This document shows, piece after piece, positions 18,529-27,149 of a stretch of DNA of 64,000 nt (the first letter of the stretch is position 1; each line of letters starts with the position of its first letter). The notes beneath the pieces were generated by a model. That model worked only from the letters and a program-made list of their open reading frames with translations. It did no database searches and was not told where the DNA came from. The stretch is from REEB426 sp964551975 (GTDB lineage: Bacteria; Actinomycetota; Actinomycetes; S36-B12), in the NCBI GenBank assembly GCA_964551975.1, contig CAZKFI010000002.1, positions 1 to 64,000 on the forward strand, read 5' to 3'. The translations under genes and the position numbers were made by a program.

Positions 18529-18583
18529 ACTGCCTCCTGCAGTTTCCTGATGGATAAGTCCGCCTTCACTTGCTCCCCGGTCG

Positions 18584-19348
18584 TCACGCATGGACCACCC
18601 GCATGCCTTCGGCTGCGACGGGATCGCCGACCACGGCTTCCTCAGCCCGGCGTTGTTCATGGAATGCCAGGATCTGCAGTTCGACTGCGAGATCCACCTT
18701 GCGGATTTCCACGCTTGGGGGCACCGACAGCACACTCGGCGCGAAGTTGAGAATGCTGCGAATACCCGATGTCACCAGGCCGTCACAGACCACCTGCGCT
18801 GACTCGGCCGGAGTTGCAATGACGCCTATCCGCGCACCGCTGAGCCGCACTACCTCAGGGAGCGCATCAACTGTCTGCACCGTCATGGTCGTATCACCGG
18901 TGACCACCCGCTCCCCGATTACCCGGGGATCGGAGTCGAAGATGCCCACCAGCTGGAACCCGCGCAGGCTGAAGGCCCGATAGGAGGCGAGGGCACGACC
19001 GAGATTGCCGAAGCCGACCAGGACCACGCCGTATGGCACTGACATGCCCAACTCACGGCTGATGTGAAATGCCAGTGAGGCCACGTGGTAGCCGACGCCT
19101 CTGGTGCCGTAGGAGCCGAGATAGGAGAGGTCCTTGCGCAGCATGGCGGCGCTGACCCCGCAGGAACGCGCCAGATCATCCGAACAGACCGTGTGCACAC
19201 CCTTGGCATCGAGGGTGCCCAGAACACGGTGATACACAGGGAGCCGCGCGATGGTCGCCGGCGGGATCTCACGACCCTCGATGGACGGGGCCTGATTCAG
19301 GGCGCGCGGCCGTGCCATCGGGCCTAGGGACCGGCGGGACAGCGGCAT
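18584..19348 (-). CDS. rex: Redox-sensing transcriptional repressor Rex
   Basis: NAD(H)-sensing repressor (254 residues from ATG 19348). The winged-helix domain holds YHRVLGTLDAKGV, CGVSAAMLRKDLSYLG and GTRGVGY (about 35-85). The Rossmann domain follows with VLVGFGNLGRALASY (about 95-110), and the C-terminal domain-swap helix ends in ELQILAFHEQR. The open frame continues 23 codons upstream, but ATG 19348 has GGAG seven bases before it. Rex normally controls cytochrome and NADH-oxidation genes, fitting the respiratory genes nearby. I found no clear TTGTGAA-N6-TTCACAA operator in its own leader. Confidence 0.93.
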   Translation of the reverse strand: MPLSRRSLGPMARPRALNQAPSIEGREIPPATIARLPVYHRVLGTLDAKGVHTVCSDDLARSCGVSAAMLRKDLSYLGSYGTRGVGYHVASLAFHISRELGMSVPYGVVLVGFGNLGRALASYRAFSLRGFQLVGIFDSDPRVIGERVVTGDTTMTVQTVDALPEVVRLSGARIGVIATPAESAQVVCDGLVTSGIRSILNFAPSVLSVPPSVEIRKVDLAVELQILAFHEQRRAEEAVVGDPVAAEGMRVVHA

Positions 19349-19453
19349 GCGAACTCCGTGATGATCGTCAATCGCTGCGCAGGTCGGCCTGTGTCTGACG
19401 TGGTGGCAGTGACCCACGAGAACGGCGTGCGCTGCGGTGAGCGTGCAGCGCCA

Positions 19454-19483
19454 AGGTTAGGCAAACCCGGGCACTGGCACAAA
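19454..19483 (-). promoter_or_regulatory. rex: Possible rex promoter
   Basis: On the minus strand TTTGTG (19483-19478) and TAACCT (19459-19454) are separated by 18 bases, a plausible sigma-70-like -35/-10 pair. It would give a leader of roughly 100 bases before the rex ATG. The match is moderate and inferred only from sequence. Confidence 0.3.
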
Positions 19484-19496
19484 GTTGAGCGGTCGC

Positions 19497-19760
19497 CTAC
19501 GTCCGATTATCGGTACTTAGGGCGGCGCGGAGCGCGGATTCCTCAACCCAGTAGTGGCTCAGCTCCCGACCGTCAACCAAGACGACGGGTATGCGATCCC
19601 GGTGTGCACGGAGCAGCTCGGGGTCGTCCAGGATCGACACCTCCTGCCAGGCCACGCCCAGTTCTGCGCTCACCTGCTCCACCACGAGCCGAGCCTCGAC
19701 GCATAGGTGGCAGCCTGGTTTGCCAAGCAGGGTGATCCGCGGTTCAGCCGTCGGCGTCAT
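19497..19760 (-). CDS. Glutaredoxin family protein (DUF836 type)
   Basis: A small thioredoxin-fold protein of 87 residues from ATG 19760. The active-site motif KPGCHLCVEARLVVEQV near residue 14 is a CxxC, and RIPVVLVDG supplies the cis-proline. A glutaredoxin-like gene sits upstream of the hem genes in M. tuberculosis too (Rv0508). It overlaps the end of the acyl-CoA ligase gene by 17 bases. Its redox partner is unknown; mycothiol is the usual low-molecular-weight thiol in this phylum. Confidence 0.85.
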   Translation of the reverse strand: MTPTAEPRITLLGKPGCHLCVEARLVVEQVSAELGVAWQEVSILDDPELLRAHRDRIPVVLVDGRELSHYWVEESALRAALSTDNRT

Positions 19761-21327
19761 CAGGGCTCTCACCCAGTCCAGGTTCGTCCCGGCCGTACAC
19801 CTCGCGAAGACGCCCCTTGGCTACCTTGCCGGTCGCCGAGTGCGGCAGGGCTGTGACGATGCGGATCACGCTGGGCCACTTGAAGCGCGCGAGCGTTCGC
19901 TCGCAGTGCGCCAGCACCTGCTCAGGTGTCACCTGTTGTCCCGGTGCCGGTACCACCAGGGCGGTGACCGCCTCCCCCGTGTGGTCATCGGCGACACCGA
20001 CGACGGCCACCTCGGCTACCTCGAGCATCGCTTCGATCGTCAACTCCACCTCGCGCGGGTAGACGTTGAACCCGTTGACCAGGATGAGTTCGCGACGTCG
20101 ATCAATGAGATGCAGGTCGAGTTCGCCATCAAGAACCGCGACGTCCCCTGAGCGGAACCAACCCTGATCGTCAGGGCCACCGGCACCATCGGGCCAGTAG
20201 CCCGAGAACAGGCTCGGGCCCCGAACCCACACCTCCCCCGGATCCCCCTCGTCAACCAGGCTCCCCGCCCCATCGACGAGGCGAAGTTCCATACCCGGAA
20301 GCACTGGACCCACCGAACCGGCCTTCGGCTGACCGCTTGCCAAACTCGTACAGACCACCGGCCCGGCCTCGGTCATGCCGTAGCCCTCGTAGATCACTTG
20401 GCCGGTTGCCGCGTGGAAATCCTCAAACACCTGTGCAGGCAGTGGCGAGCCACCACTGGAGCACAGCCGAACCCCGGACAGCCCGCTGGCGGCGTCGGGG
20501 ACCTGACACCAGGCCTTGTACATCGCCGGCACTCCAGCCACCGTGGTGACCCCGTGTTCGGTGATGGTCCGAAGACTCTCGCGGGGATCGAACCGATCAG
20601 TGATGACGCAGGTGGCGCCGACCGAAACCGCCAGACCAAGCACCGTATTCAGGCCGTAGACATGAAAGAGCGGAAGTACTGCGAGGACGACGTCGTCATG
20701 GCGAACGGCCGGAGGTGAGTCGAGGGCGAGGAGAAGTTCATTGTTGGCGCGTAGTGCACCGTGAGTGAGCATGGCCCCCTTGGGTCGACCGCTGGTTCCT
20801 GCGGTGAACAGCAGGACGGCGAGGGTTTGCGGTGCCGTAGCGACCTCGGCAAGCGCGGTGCGCCGGCCCACCGCAAGCAGTTCACTCCAACCGGCGTCGT
20901 CCACGATTAGGACCTCGCAGGTACGCGCCGCCGCAATGGCCTCTGCAGCTGTGCCCGCAACCGAACGCTCGGCGATAAGCAGTCGTGCACCCGAATCGGC
21001 CAGGAGCACTGCGAGCTCCGCAGCGGTGTAGGCCGGGTTGATTGGCACACAGACCAAGCCGGCGCGCAGAATGCCGAAATACGTCGTGGCGAATGTAGCC
21101 GAGTTGGTGAGCAGCAGTGCGACCCGCTCACCGGCATGGAGCCCCCGCTGCACCAGACCTGCGGCAATGGCATCAACCTCGGCATCAGCCTGCTCCCAGG
21201 TCAGTGACCGGGTGGCGTCAACGAATGCCAACTCGCCAGGAAAGGCGCGCCCCGCTTCTCGGATCAAGCCGGCCAGGTTGGCGTTCTCAGACGTGCTCAC
21301 AGTCACTGAGTTTCCCACATACTGCAA
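19744..21327 (-). CDS. Long-chain fatty acid--CoA ligase / AMP-dependent synthetase
   Basis: Adenylate-forming acyl-CoA synthetase (up to 527 residues). Motifs in order: P-loop LLFTAGTSGRPKGAMLTHG near 170, adenylate motif YEGYGMTEAGPVV near 312, GWFRSGDVAVLDGE near 385, hinge DRRRELILVNGFNVYPREVE and the C-terminal Lys region HSATGKVAKGRL near 500. The start is uncertain: TTG 21327 has AGGGGG close upstream, and GTG codons at 21318, 21306 and 21300 are alternatives. The chain length of the substrate cannot be told. It is divergent from the HAD-IB gene. Confidence 0.88.
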   Translation of the reverse strand: MQYVGNSVTVSTSENANLAGLIREAGRAFPGELAFVDATRSLTWEQADAEVDAIAAGLVQRGLHAGERVALLLTNSATFATTYFGILRAGLVCVPINPAYTAAELAVLLADSGARLLIAERSVAGTAAEAIAAARTCEVLIVDDAGWSELLAVGRRTALAEVATAPQTLAVLLFTAGTSGRPKGAMLTHGALRANNELLLALDSPPAVRHDDVVLAVLPLFHVYGLNTVLGLAVSVGATCVITDRFDPRESLRTITEHGVTTVAGVPAMYKAWCQVPDAASGLSGVRLCSSGGSPLPAQVFEDFHAATGQVIYEGYGMTEAGPVVCTSLASGQPKAGSVGPVLPGMELRLVDGAGSLVDEGDPGEVWVRGPSLFSGYWPDGAGGPDDQGWFRSGDVAVLDGELDLHLIDRRRELILVNGFNVYPREVELTIEAMLEVAEVAVVGVADDHTGEAVTALVVPAPGQQVTPEQVLAHCERTLARFKWPSVIRIVTALPHSATGKVAKGRLREVYGRDEPGLGESPDDADG

Positions 21328-21384
21328 CCACCCCCTGACGCTGTTTCACGCTGGAACACGTCCGTGGGCCATTACGCTCATCAA

Positions 21385-22182
21385 ATGTCGAAATCGCCAG
21401 GTGCTGCCGCGGCCTTCTTCGACGTCGACAACACCATCATGCGCGGTGCAAGCATCTTCTACCTGGCCATGGCTCTGGCGAAGCAGCGCCAGTTCACCGT
21501 CTCGGAGATGACCCGATTTGCGGCCAAGCAGGTGCGTTTCGTCACCAGTGGTTCAGAGAACCTCAACGACGTGGCTTCGGTCACCGCCTCGGCGTTGGCC
21601 TTTGTCGAAGGCCGATCCGTGGAGGACCTCACGACCTTCGGGGAGTCAGTGTTCGACGACACCATGGTGGACAAGTTGATCCCCGGCTCACTGGAGTTGG
21701 CCAAAGCACACCTGGATGCCGGCGAGCAGGTATGGCTGGTGACCGCCACTCCCGTTGAACTCGCCGAACTGCTCGCCCGACGACTCGGCCTGACTGGAGC
21801 ACTAGGGACTGTGTCGGAGATCGTCGACGGGCGCTACACCGGTCGACTCATCGGTCGCCCGCTGCATGGGGCAGCGAAGGCAGAGGCCATTCGCCAACTG
21901 GCTGCCCGAGAAGATCTGGACCTGTCGGCCTGCGCTGCCTATTCGGACTCGGCTAACGACATTCCGATGCTCAGCGCGGTGGGACACCCGACTGCGGTGA
22001 ACCCGGACCCCAAGTTACGTAAGTACGCACGTACTCAAGGTTGGGCGATTGTCGACTTTCGTCGTCGGCACACGGCGCGACGCGCGGCCGTACCTCTTGG
22101 TGTGGGTGCCGCAAGCGCTGCGGCGGGCCTACTGACCGGCTACCTTGCCGGTCGAGCAGCCCGCCGCATCGCGAGAACGTAA
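21385..22182 (+). CDS. HAD-IB family hydrolase (SerB1-like) with C-terminal membrane segment
   Basis: HAD-superfamily subfamily IB phosphatase of 265 residues. The nucleophile motif AFFDVDNTIMRGAS begins near residue 9 and the acidic motif YSDSANDIPML near 185. The last 35 residues (PLGVGAASAAAGLLTGYLAG and a basic end) form a probable membrane helix. Homologues lie beside a PlsC-type acyltransferase in many actinobacteria, so a lipid phosphate is a likely substrate rather than phosphoserine. I chose ATG 21385; a GTG at 21364 is an alternative. Confidence 0.85.
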   Translation: MSKSPGAAAAFFDVDNTIMRGASIFYLAMALAKQRQFTVSEMTRFAAKQVRFVTSGSENLNDVASVTASALAFVEGRSVEDLTTFGESVFDDTMVDKLIPGSLELAKAHLDAGEQVWLVTATPVELAELLARRLGLTGALGTVSEIVDGRYTGRLIGRPLHGAAKAEAIRQLAAREDLDLSACAAYSDSANDIPMLSAVGHPTAVNPDPKLRKYARTQGWAIVDFRRRHTARRAAVPLGVGAASAAAGLLTGYLAGRAARRIART

Positions 22183-22200
22183 CTGACGTACTTAAGTTCT
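22174..22200. terminator. Hairpin between convergent genes
   Basis: AGAACGTAA (22174-22182) pairs with TTAAGTTCT (22192-22200), eight pairs with one mismatch and a nine-base loop. It overlaps the 3' ends of the HAD-IB gene and the convergent DUF4870 gene. There is no long T-run on either strand, so termination is a guess from placement. Confidence 0.35.
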
Positions 22201-22546
22201 ACTTCACCATGCGGATGCTGAATGGGTACCGGTAGTCCTCACCCTGGTAGGCCTTGAGGCCACCGATGATGAAGAACACGATGCCGACGATCATCACGAT
22301 CGGCAGCAGTAGGAAACCGATGATGACGAAGGTCAGCACGAAGCTGATCAGGATGCCAATGGCGATCATGATCTGGAAGTTCAGGGCTTCGGTTGCCTGC
22401 TTCTTCACGAACTCATTCCTTGGCCCGAAGACCAGCATGATGATCAGCGGTCCGATAACCATGATGACGATGCCGGACAGGTGCGCCAGCATGGCCCAAA
22501 GTTTCGCGTCCGATTCGGTCATCGGTTGCGGTGTGGTCGACGACAT
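22199..22546 (-). CDS. DUF4870 domain membrane protein
   Basis: A 115-residue protein with the DUF4870/Tic20-like layout: an N-terminal soluble start (SDAKLWAMLAHLSGI), a hydrophobic helix near 22-42, the conserved FGPRNEFVKKQATEALNFQI near 45-62 and two more hydrophobic helices to about 97. Function is unknown. ATG 22546 has AGGAGAG a few bases upstream. It is monocistronic as far as the sequence shows. Confidence 0.88.
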   Translation of the reverse strand: MSSTTPQPMTESDAKLWAMLAHLSGIVIMVIGPLIIMLVFGPRNEFVKKQATEALNFQIMIAIGILISFVLTFVIIGFLLLPIVMIVGIVFFIIGGLKAYQGEDYRYPFSIRMVK

Positions 22547-22617
22547 TGCTCTCCTCTCAGGCGGTGCCTGACGACACTGTAAGGGTCCGCGGCCCGAATT
22601 CGCGGGTTTTCCGCCTG

Positions 22618-23493
22618 CTAACCCGGCGTTCCGATCCCAAAGGCCGGGCCACGAAGGCGCAGCAGCCGGTAGAGGGTCTGTTGGATCTGCTCGCGAATCT
22701 GGTCAGTGAGATCGAAAACCAGCATGGGATCGTCGGCAGCATCGGCCGGGAAATCCGCGGTGGGGATGGGCTCACCGAAGTGGATATGCCACTGACTAGG
22801 CAGGGGAATGAGCCCAACCGGACCCAGCCAGGGAAAGGTCGGGGTGACCGGGAAATAGGGCAGCCCCAGCAGACGGGCAATTGGCTCGGCATTGGCCAGC
22901 ATCGGTGCGATCTCTTCAGCGCCCACGATGGCCGTGGGAATGATCGGTGCCCCCGCCCGCAGGGCGGCGGTCACGAAGCCACCCCGCCCAAAACGCTGGA
23001 GTCGGTAGCGCTCGGAGTACGGCTTGCCGATGCCCTTGAAACCCTCCGGCCATACGCCAACGACATGACCATCGGTGAGCAGGCGTTCAGCATCGGGATG
23101 ACATGCCAGGGTGTGCCCAGCCTTGCGGGCAACATCACCGACGAACGGTGTGGCGAAGACCAGATTGGCACCGAGCATGCGCAGGTGGCGATGAGCTTCG
23201 TCGAGCAATGCCACCTGCGTCATCAATGCATCCCAGGGCAGGACTCCCGAGTGATTGGCCACGACCAGCGCCGGTCCTTGCGCAGGTATGTTCTCCAGTC
23301 CGGTGGTCTGCACGCGAAACCATGAGCGATAGAACGGCCGCGCCAGAGCCATGAACACCGTGTCGGTGAGTTCTGGATCAAAGCCGAATTCATCAACCGC
23401 GTAATCGCCACGGAATCGCTGATCAATGAAGGCGTGCGCCTGGGCTAGCAGCTCGGCCATCGTCGCGTCCGGCTCATCCATTGGGGTGTTCAC
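22618..23493 (-). CDS. Lysophospholipid acyltransferase family protein (PlsC-like)
   Basis: Membrane-associated glycerol-phosphate acyltransferase homologue (291 residues). Acceptor and catalytic motifs: VVANHSGVLPWDALMT, GVWPEGFKGIGKPYSERYRLQRFGR (the EG motif) and APIIPTAIVGAEE. I place the start at GTG 23493 because GAAGGG lies seven bases before it; the open frame reaches 23634 inside the epimerase gene. It overlaps the epimerase by 20 bases. The synteny with M. tuberculosis Rv0502 supports the identification. The exact acceptor is unknown. Confidence 0.88.
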   Translation of the reverse strand: MNTPMDEPDATMAELLAQAHAFIDQRFRGDYAVDEFGFDPELTDTVFMALARPFYRSWFRVQTTGLENIPAQGPALVVANHSGVLPWDALMTQVALLDEAHRHLRMLGANLVFATPFVGDVARKAGHTLACHPDAERLLTDGHVVGVWPEGFKGIGKPYSERYRLQRFGRGGFVTAALRAGAPIIPTAIVGAEEIAPMLANAEPIARLLGLPYFPVTPTFPWLGPVGLIPLPSQWHIHFGEPIPTADFPADAADDPMLVFDLTDQIREQIQQTLYRLLRLRGPAFGIGTPG

Positions 23494-24478
23494 CGACAGA
23501 CCCTTCAGGTCGAACCGCGCGGCTGGGCCGTCCAAGGTTGCCGACGACGAAGTCCGCGAACGCCTCAGGTGTTCTTCGCGGTGGGCCGTGCCGAAACGTG
23601 CGGGCAGCCAACTCGGTATCGAGGACGCGACCATAGGTCAGCAGGCGCACCTGTTCGCGCGTGAAGTCCGCCTGATCACCACCAGGCAGTCGCTTGCCAA
23701 CACCTGCCAACAGCGCAGTCGGCACTGCCACCCAGGGCGCTCCGGTGCGACCCACCGCCTGGCCCAAGGTCAGCACGCCAGCACCGGTCAGATTGAAGGT
23801 CCCCGGCAGTTCGCGGACCACCGCTTCCGTCGCGAAGGCTGTCGCGTCATCTTCATGAAGGAACTGCAGGCGACCGTCATACCCGAGCAGAGTCGGGATG
23901 AGCGGCATCCGGAAGTACTCGGTCATTGCTGTGCGAATCGTCGGTCCGATGACGTTCGCCGGCCGCAGGATCGTCACGCACACATCCGGTCTGCGCCGCC
24001 GGAAACCGCGCACGTACGCCTCCACCTCGGCACAGTCCTTGGCCCACCCGGATGTCGGTGGATGCTTGGGGTCCATATCTTCGGTAAACATCGCCGGATC
24101 CTTGGGGCCGCAGCCATAGACCGACGCAGACGACTTCACCACTAATCGGCTCACCAACGGTGCCTGCTGACAGGCTGCCAACAGCTGCATGGTGCCGATG
24201 ACGTTGATCTCTTTCATCGCCACTCGGCCACCGGCCTGACGCCGAGTCGCGATAACTCCCATATGAGCAACGGTGTCCACGCCGGCATCGATGAGCACCT
24301 TGGCCACGGCAGGACTGCGAATATCCGTGCGAATGAATCTGACACCGGGTAACGGTTCGGCTGGGGCGATGACATCGACGCCGATCACCTCGGCCACGTC
24401 CGGGTGACCGACCAGATGTTGGGCCAGACGGCCACCGAGGGTGCGGGCCGCGCCGGTAACAAGCACCACTCGCGCCAT
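23474..24478 (-). CDS. NAD-dependent epimerase/dehydratase family protein
   Basis: Extended short-chain dehydrogenase-type protein (334 residues). The nucleotide loop is VLVTGAARTLGGRLAQHL at the N-terminus, followed by FIRTDIRSP, VKSSASVYGCGP and ILRPANVIGP. I do not see a canonical YxxxK; the corresponding segment reads SGWAKDCAEVE, so catalysis may differ from UDP-sugar epimerases. ATG 24478 has AGGGGG upstream. Position between the acyltransferase and bS22 matches M. tuberculosis galE2 (Rv0501), but GalE activity should not be assumed. Confidence 0.85.
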   Translation of the reverse strand: MARVVLVTGAARTLGGRLAQHLVGHPDVAEVIGVDVIAPAEPLPGVRFIRTDIRSPAVAKVLIDAGVDTVAHMGVIATRRQAGGRVAMKEINVIGTMQLLAACQQAPLVSRLVVKSSASVYGCGPKDPAMFTEDMDPKHPPTSGWAKDCAEVEAYVRGFRRRRPDVCVTILRPANVIGPTIRTAMTEYFRMPLIPTLLGYDGRLQFLHEDDATAFATEAVVRELPGTFNLTGAGVLTLGQAVGRTGAPWVAVPTALLAGVGKRLPGGDQADFTREQVRLLTYGRVLDTELAARTFRHGPPRRTPEAFADFVVGNLGRPSRAVRPEGSVGEHPNG

Positions 24479-24530
24479 TCGTCCCCCTAGGACGTGCGCC
24501 TGTCTTCGGACGGCCCCGTTGATCGAAGCC

Positions 24531-24629
24531 TTACTTCTTATTTCTCCTGGCCACCCGCGTACGACGCAGCAGCTTGCGGTGCTTCTTCTTCGCCATGCGC
24601 TTGCGTCGCTTCTTGACGACGGATCCCAT
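24531..24629 (-). CDS. 30S ribosomal protein bS22 (AURKAIP1/COX24 domain)
   Basis: A 32-residue very basic peptide that starts MGSVVKKRRKRMAKKKHRKL and ends RRNKK before a TAA. This is the actinobacterial bS22 peptide, a small extra protein of the ribosome related to mitochondrial AURKAIP1/COX24; it is too short for most gene finders. ATG 24629 has GAGGA seven bases upstream. In M. tuberculosis its homologue (Rv0500B) also lies between an HTH gene and galE2. Confidence 0.93.
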   Translation of the reverse strand: MGSVVKKRRKRMAKKKHRKLLRRTRVARRNKK

Positions 24630-24795
24630 TCAGCAGTCCTCGTGTTCAGTCATCATCATCGGGTGGCTAGTAGATCGTTTGCAGGGTCGGGGTAACTGGC
24701 CCCACGGTGGCAGGTGGAGTCACTTCATCGCAAACGATGGTGACAGGGGAGATGAGTCGCTCGGCGTCCAGCCTGCAGGGGGTCAAGGAGAGTGC

Positions 24796-25002
24796 CTAGG
24801 CGGTCTCGACGAAGGAATCACGCAGGTAATCGTTCACTGCCTGCTCGGGAACCCGGAAGGAACGGCCAACTCGGACGGCCGGGAGCTCGCCGTTGTGCAC
24901 GAGCCGGTACACGGTCATCTTCGACACGCGCATCACGGTCGCCACCTCGGCGACGGTCAGGAACCTGACCTCGGCAAAGGCGCGCTCTGGGGTTGTCGAC
25001 AT
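24796..25002 (-). CDS. Excisionase-type helix-turn-helix protein
   Basis: A 68-residue DNA-binding protein of the MerR/excisionase fold. The HTH is FLTVAEVATVMRVSKMTVYRL (about 14-34), followed by the wing GELPAVRVGRSFRVPEQAV. It is not next to an integrase, so it is probably a chromosomal regulator; BldC is a distant relative in Streptomyces. The M. tuberculosis equivalent is Rv0500A, also beside proC and bS22. Target genes are unknown. The 140 bases upstream hold no other gene. Confidence 0.88.
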   Translation of the reverse strand: MSTTPERAFAEVRFLTVAEVATVMRVSKMTVYRLVHNGELPAVRVGRSFRVPEQAVNDYLRDSFVETA

Positions 25003-25143
25003 CTCAGCCCAACTCTCTGCGAGGCGCCGGCCCGGCCCAGGCCCGGTCGGCGGTCATGATGGTGACGTAAGACTAGTGGCCCCTGGTGGACCTGGGAAAG
25101 GTGGTTCCCGAAAATCGCCCATGGGTCCCCCACGCATCCGTAC

Positions 25144-26334
25144 TCACCAGTCCGGTTCGGCTTCCAAACCCCAAAAATCGAAGACCGAGCGTCGGGTTTC
25201 CAGGATCGCCTGGTCCACGGGATCGTCGGCGGCGTACCCATCGTCGAATGGTTTGGGCCAAGGTGTTCGTCCGTCGGTCATTGTGCGTGGTGCTCGCTCA
25301 CCAAGTCGCGTGTACACGAACTCCAGATACTCATCAGGTACCTCAGTGTGCGGATCAATTGACGCACCGAGAGCTTCAGCGATGAGATGCGACCACGCCC
25401 GTGGCACAACATTGACCCAGGAGTACCCCCCGCCACCAACTGCAACCCATTGACCGTTGGCGTAACGATGTGCCCATCGGTGCAAAGCTTGGTAGGACAT
25501 GCGTTGACCATCGACTGACAGGTTCAAATGCGCGAGCGGATCATCCGCGTGCGTGTCAACACCCTGCTGGCTCACGATGATCTGGGGCCGGAAGGCCTCT
25601 AGCAGTTGCGGAACGATCGCGTAAAACCCGCGCAGCCAGCCCTGATCGCCGGTACCGGAGGGCAGGGCCAGGTTCACCGCGGTGCCCCGGGCCGCGGGTC
25701 CGCCAATTTCCTCTGCTCGACCGGTGCCGGGGAAGAGGGTTCGAGGGCTTTCATGCACGGAAATCGTCAGCACCCGGGGGTCATCCCAGAACATTGCCTG
25801 CACCCCGTCGCCATGGTGCACATCGATATCGACGTACGCCACCCGCTGCACCCCTTGGTCCAGCAACCAGGCGATCGCGACGCCGATGTCGTTGTAGATA
25901 CAGAACCCGGAAGCGGCTGCCGGAAACGCATGGTGCAGACCACCGGCCAGGTTGACGGCGTGCTCGGCCTGACCACCGTGTACGGCTCGAGTGGCCGCCA
26001 ACGTTGCACCGGCTACACGAGACGCTGCTTCGTGCATACCTGGGAAGACCGGGTCATCAGCCGTGCCGAGTCCGCGAGCAAGATCGACGAAGTCCGGATC
26101 TCCTGAAGCGGCCTGCACGGCCGCGATGAACGCCGGGTCATGCACACGCTCCAGGTCGGCGATGCTCGCCGGTTCCAGATCGCCTACCGCCAGCGCATTC
26201 GGCTGCTGCAACAAACCAAGGTCGATCGCCAGGCGCATCGCCAACTGCACGCGGATGGGTGCCAGCGGATGTCCCGGCCCGAAGTCGTAGGCACCCAAGC
26301 GGTCGTCCCAGACAACCGCAACGCGCTCACTCAC
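25144..26334 (-). CDS. acuC: AcuC-like histone deacetylase family protein
   Basis: Zinc-dependent deacetylase of the arginase/deacetylase fold (396 residues). The metal and catalytic residues are visible: FPAAASGFCIYNDIGVA, VDIDVHHGDGVQAMFWDD (the Asp-His ligand pair and His-His), and the later VSQQGVDTHADDPLAHLNL. AcuC in Bacillus deacetylates acetyl-CoA synthetase; here the substrate is unknown. The GTG start at 26334 overlaps the proC stop (GTGA), so it is the last gene of a coupled operon. The lysine acetyltransferase candidate at 3868-5484 is a possible opposing enzyme, but that is speculation. Confidence 0.88.
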   Translation of the reverse strand: MSERVAVVWDDRLGAYDFGPGHPLAPIRVQLAMRLAIDLGLLQQPNALAVGDLEPASIADLERVHDPAFIAAVQAASGDPDFVDLARGLGTADDPVFPGMHEAASRVAGATLAATRAVHGGQAEHAVNLAGGLHHAFPAAASGFCIYNDIGVAIAWLLDQGVQRVAYVDIDVHHGDGVQAMFWDDPRVLTISVHESPRTLFPGTGRAEEIGGPAARGTAVNLALPSGTGDQGWLRGFYAIVPQLLEAFRPQIIVSQQGVDTHADDPLAHLNLSVDGQRMSYQALHRWAHRYANGQWVAVGGGGYSWVNVVPRAWSHLIAEALGASIDPHTEVPDEYLEFVYTRLGERAPRTMTDGRTPWPKPFDDGYAADDPVDQAILETRRSVFDFWGLEAEPDW

Positions 26335-27149
26335 GAACCCGCCAGTTCACCGGCTCGATTCCGCGCGGCTCGAATTGCCTGGACGAACGCTTCGCGGACG
26401 CGTTGGTCTTCGAGGACCGTTACGGCTGCCGCCGTCGTACCGCCCCGGGAGGTCACCTGGGTGCGCAGTTGCTCCGGTGACGTCGAACTCCGCCGCAACA
26501 ACTCCGCCGCGCCCAGCAGGGTGTGTACCACTGCTTCCCGGGCCTGCTCGGCCGGCAGACCGAGATCAGCGGCAGCCAGCAGCATCGCTTCGGCCAGGTA
26601 GAACACGTAAGCCGGTCCGCTGCCCGAGACCGCGGTCGCGGCGTCCTGGAGTTCCTCAGGCAGGGTGATCACCACGCCAAGATGCGCCAGCAGGCTCGCC
26701 GCTTCGTCGAGCATGCGTGGTGAACAGGATTTCCCTGCGCTGATTGCCGTGACGCCGGCCTGGATGCGTGCCGGAGTGTTCGGCATTGCCCGCACTACGG
26801 CTGCCCCTGGCCAGGCGTCTTCGATGGTTGACGTCGTGATGCCGGCCGCGATGGAGATCACCAACGTGCCCGCTGCCACCAGCCCCGTGAGATCCACCAA
26901 CAATGCGCGCACATCCTGCGGCTTGACCACGATGACCAGCACCTCTGCCTGCGGCACTGCCTCATCCGGTTGCAGTACCAGCAGCCCGCCGGATCGCAGT
27001 TCAGCCGCGCGCTCGGGCCGTTTCTCCGCAACGACGACCGCGAAGCCCGCTTCGGCGAGCGTTGTCGCGATGGCTTCACCCATCACGCCGCCACCGAGCA
27101 CGGCAACCCGGGGAGTGGACTCCCCGCTCATCGGCCCATTCCTCGTCAT
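26331..27149 (-). CDS. proC: Pyrroline-5-carboxylate reductase
   Basis: NAD(P)H-dependent reductase making proline from P5C (272 residues). N-terminal Rossmann motif VAVLGGGVMGEAIATTLAEA, then VIVVKPQDV, VVRAMPNTPARIQAGVTA, the active-site SGSGPAYVFYLAEAM and the C-terminal VTSRGGTTAAAVTVLED, where the usual Pro before GGTT is Arg. ATG 27149 overlaps the upstream gene's stop (ATGA). Coupling to a proline-dehydrogenase-like gene is unusual because the two activities would oppose each other. Confidence 0.93.
   Translation of the reverse strand: MTRNGPMSGESTPRVAVLGGGVMGEAIATTLAEAGFAVVVAEKRPERAAELRSGGLLVLQPDEAVPQAEVLVIVVKPQDVRALLVDLTGLVAAGTLVISIAAGITTSTIEDAWPGAAVVRAMPNTPARIQAGVTAISAGKSCSPRMLDEAASLLAHLGVVITLPEELQDAATAVSGSGPAYVFYLAEAMLLAAADLGLPAEQAREAVVHTLLGAAELLRRSSTSPEQLRTQVTSRGGTTAAAVTVLEDQRVREAFVQAIRAARNRAGELAGS

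Noticed and set aside
19349..19496. Rex operator in the rex leader
   Set aside because: No TTGTGAA-N6-TTCACAA-like inverted repeat was found; TTTGTG occurs only as a single half and is better read as a possible -35.
23474..24478. Loss of YxxxK in the epimerase-like protein as a novelty
   Set aside because: The homologous family as I remember it also has GYAKD-type spelling without a Lys four residues on, so this is probably a family trait.
24796..25002. Excisionase-like gene as a sign of a mobile element
   Set aside because: No integrase, attachment repeat or other mobile gene is near, and the neighbours are conserved chromosomal genes.
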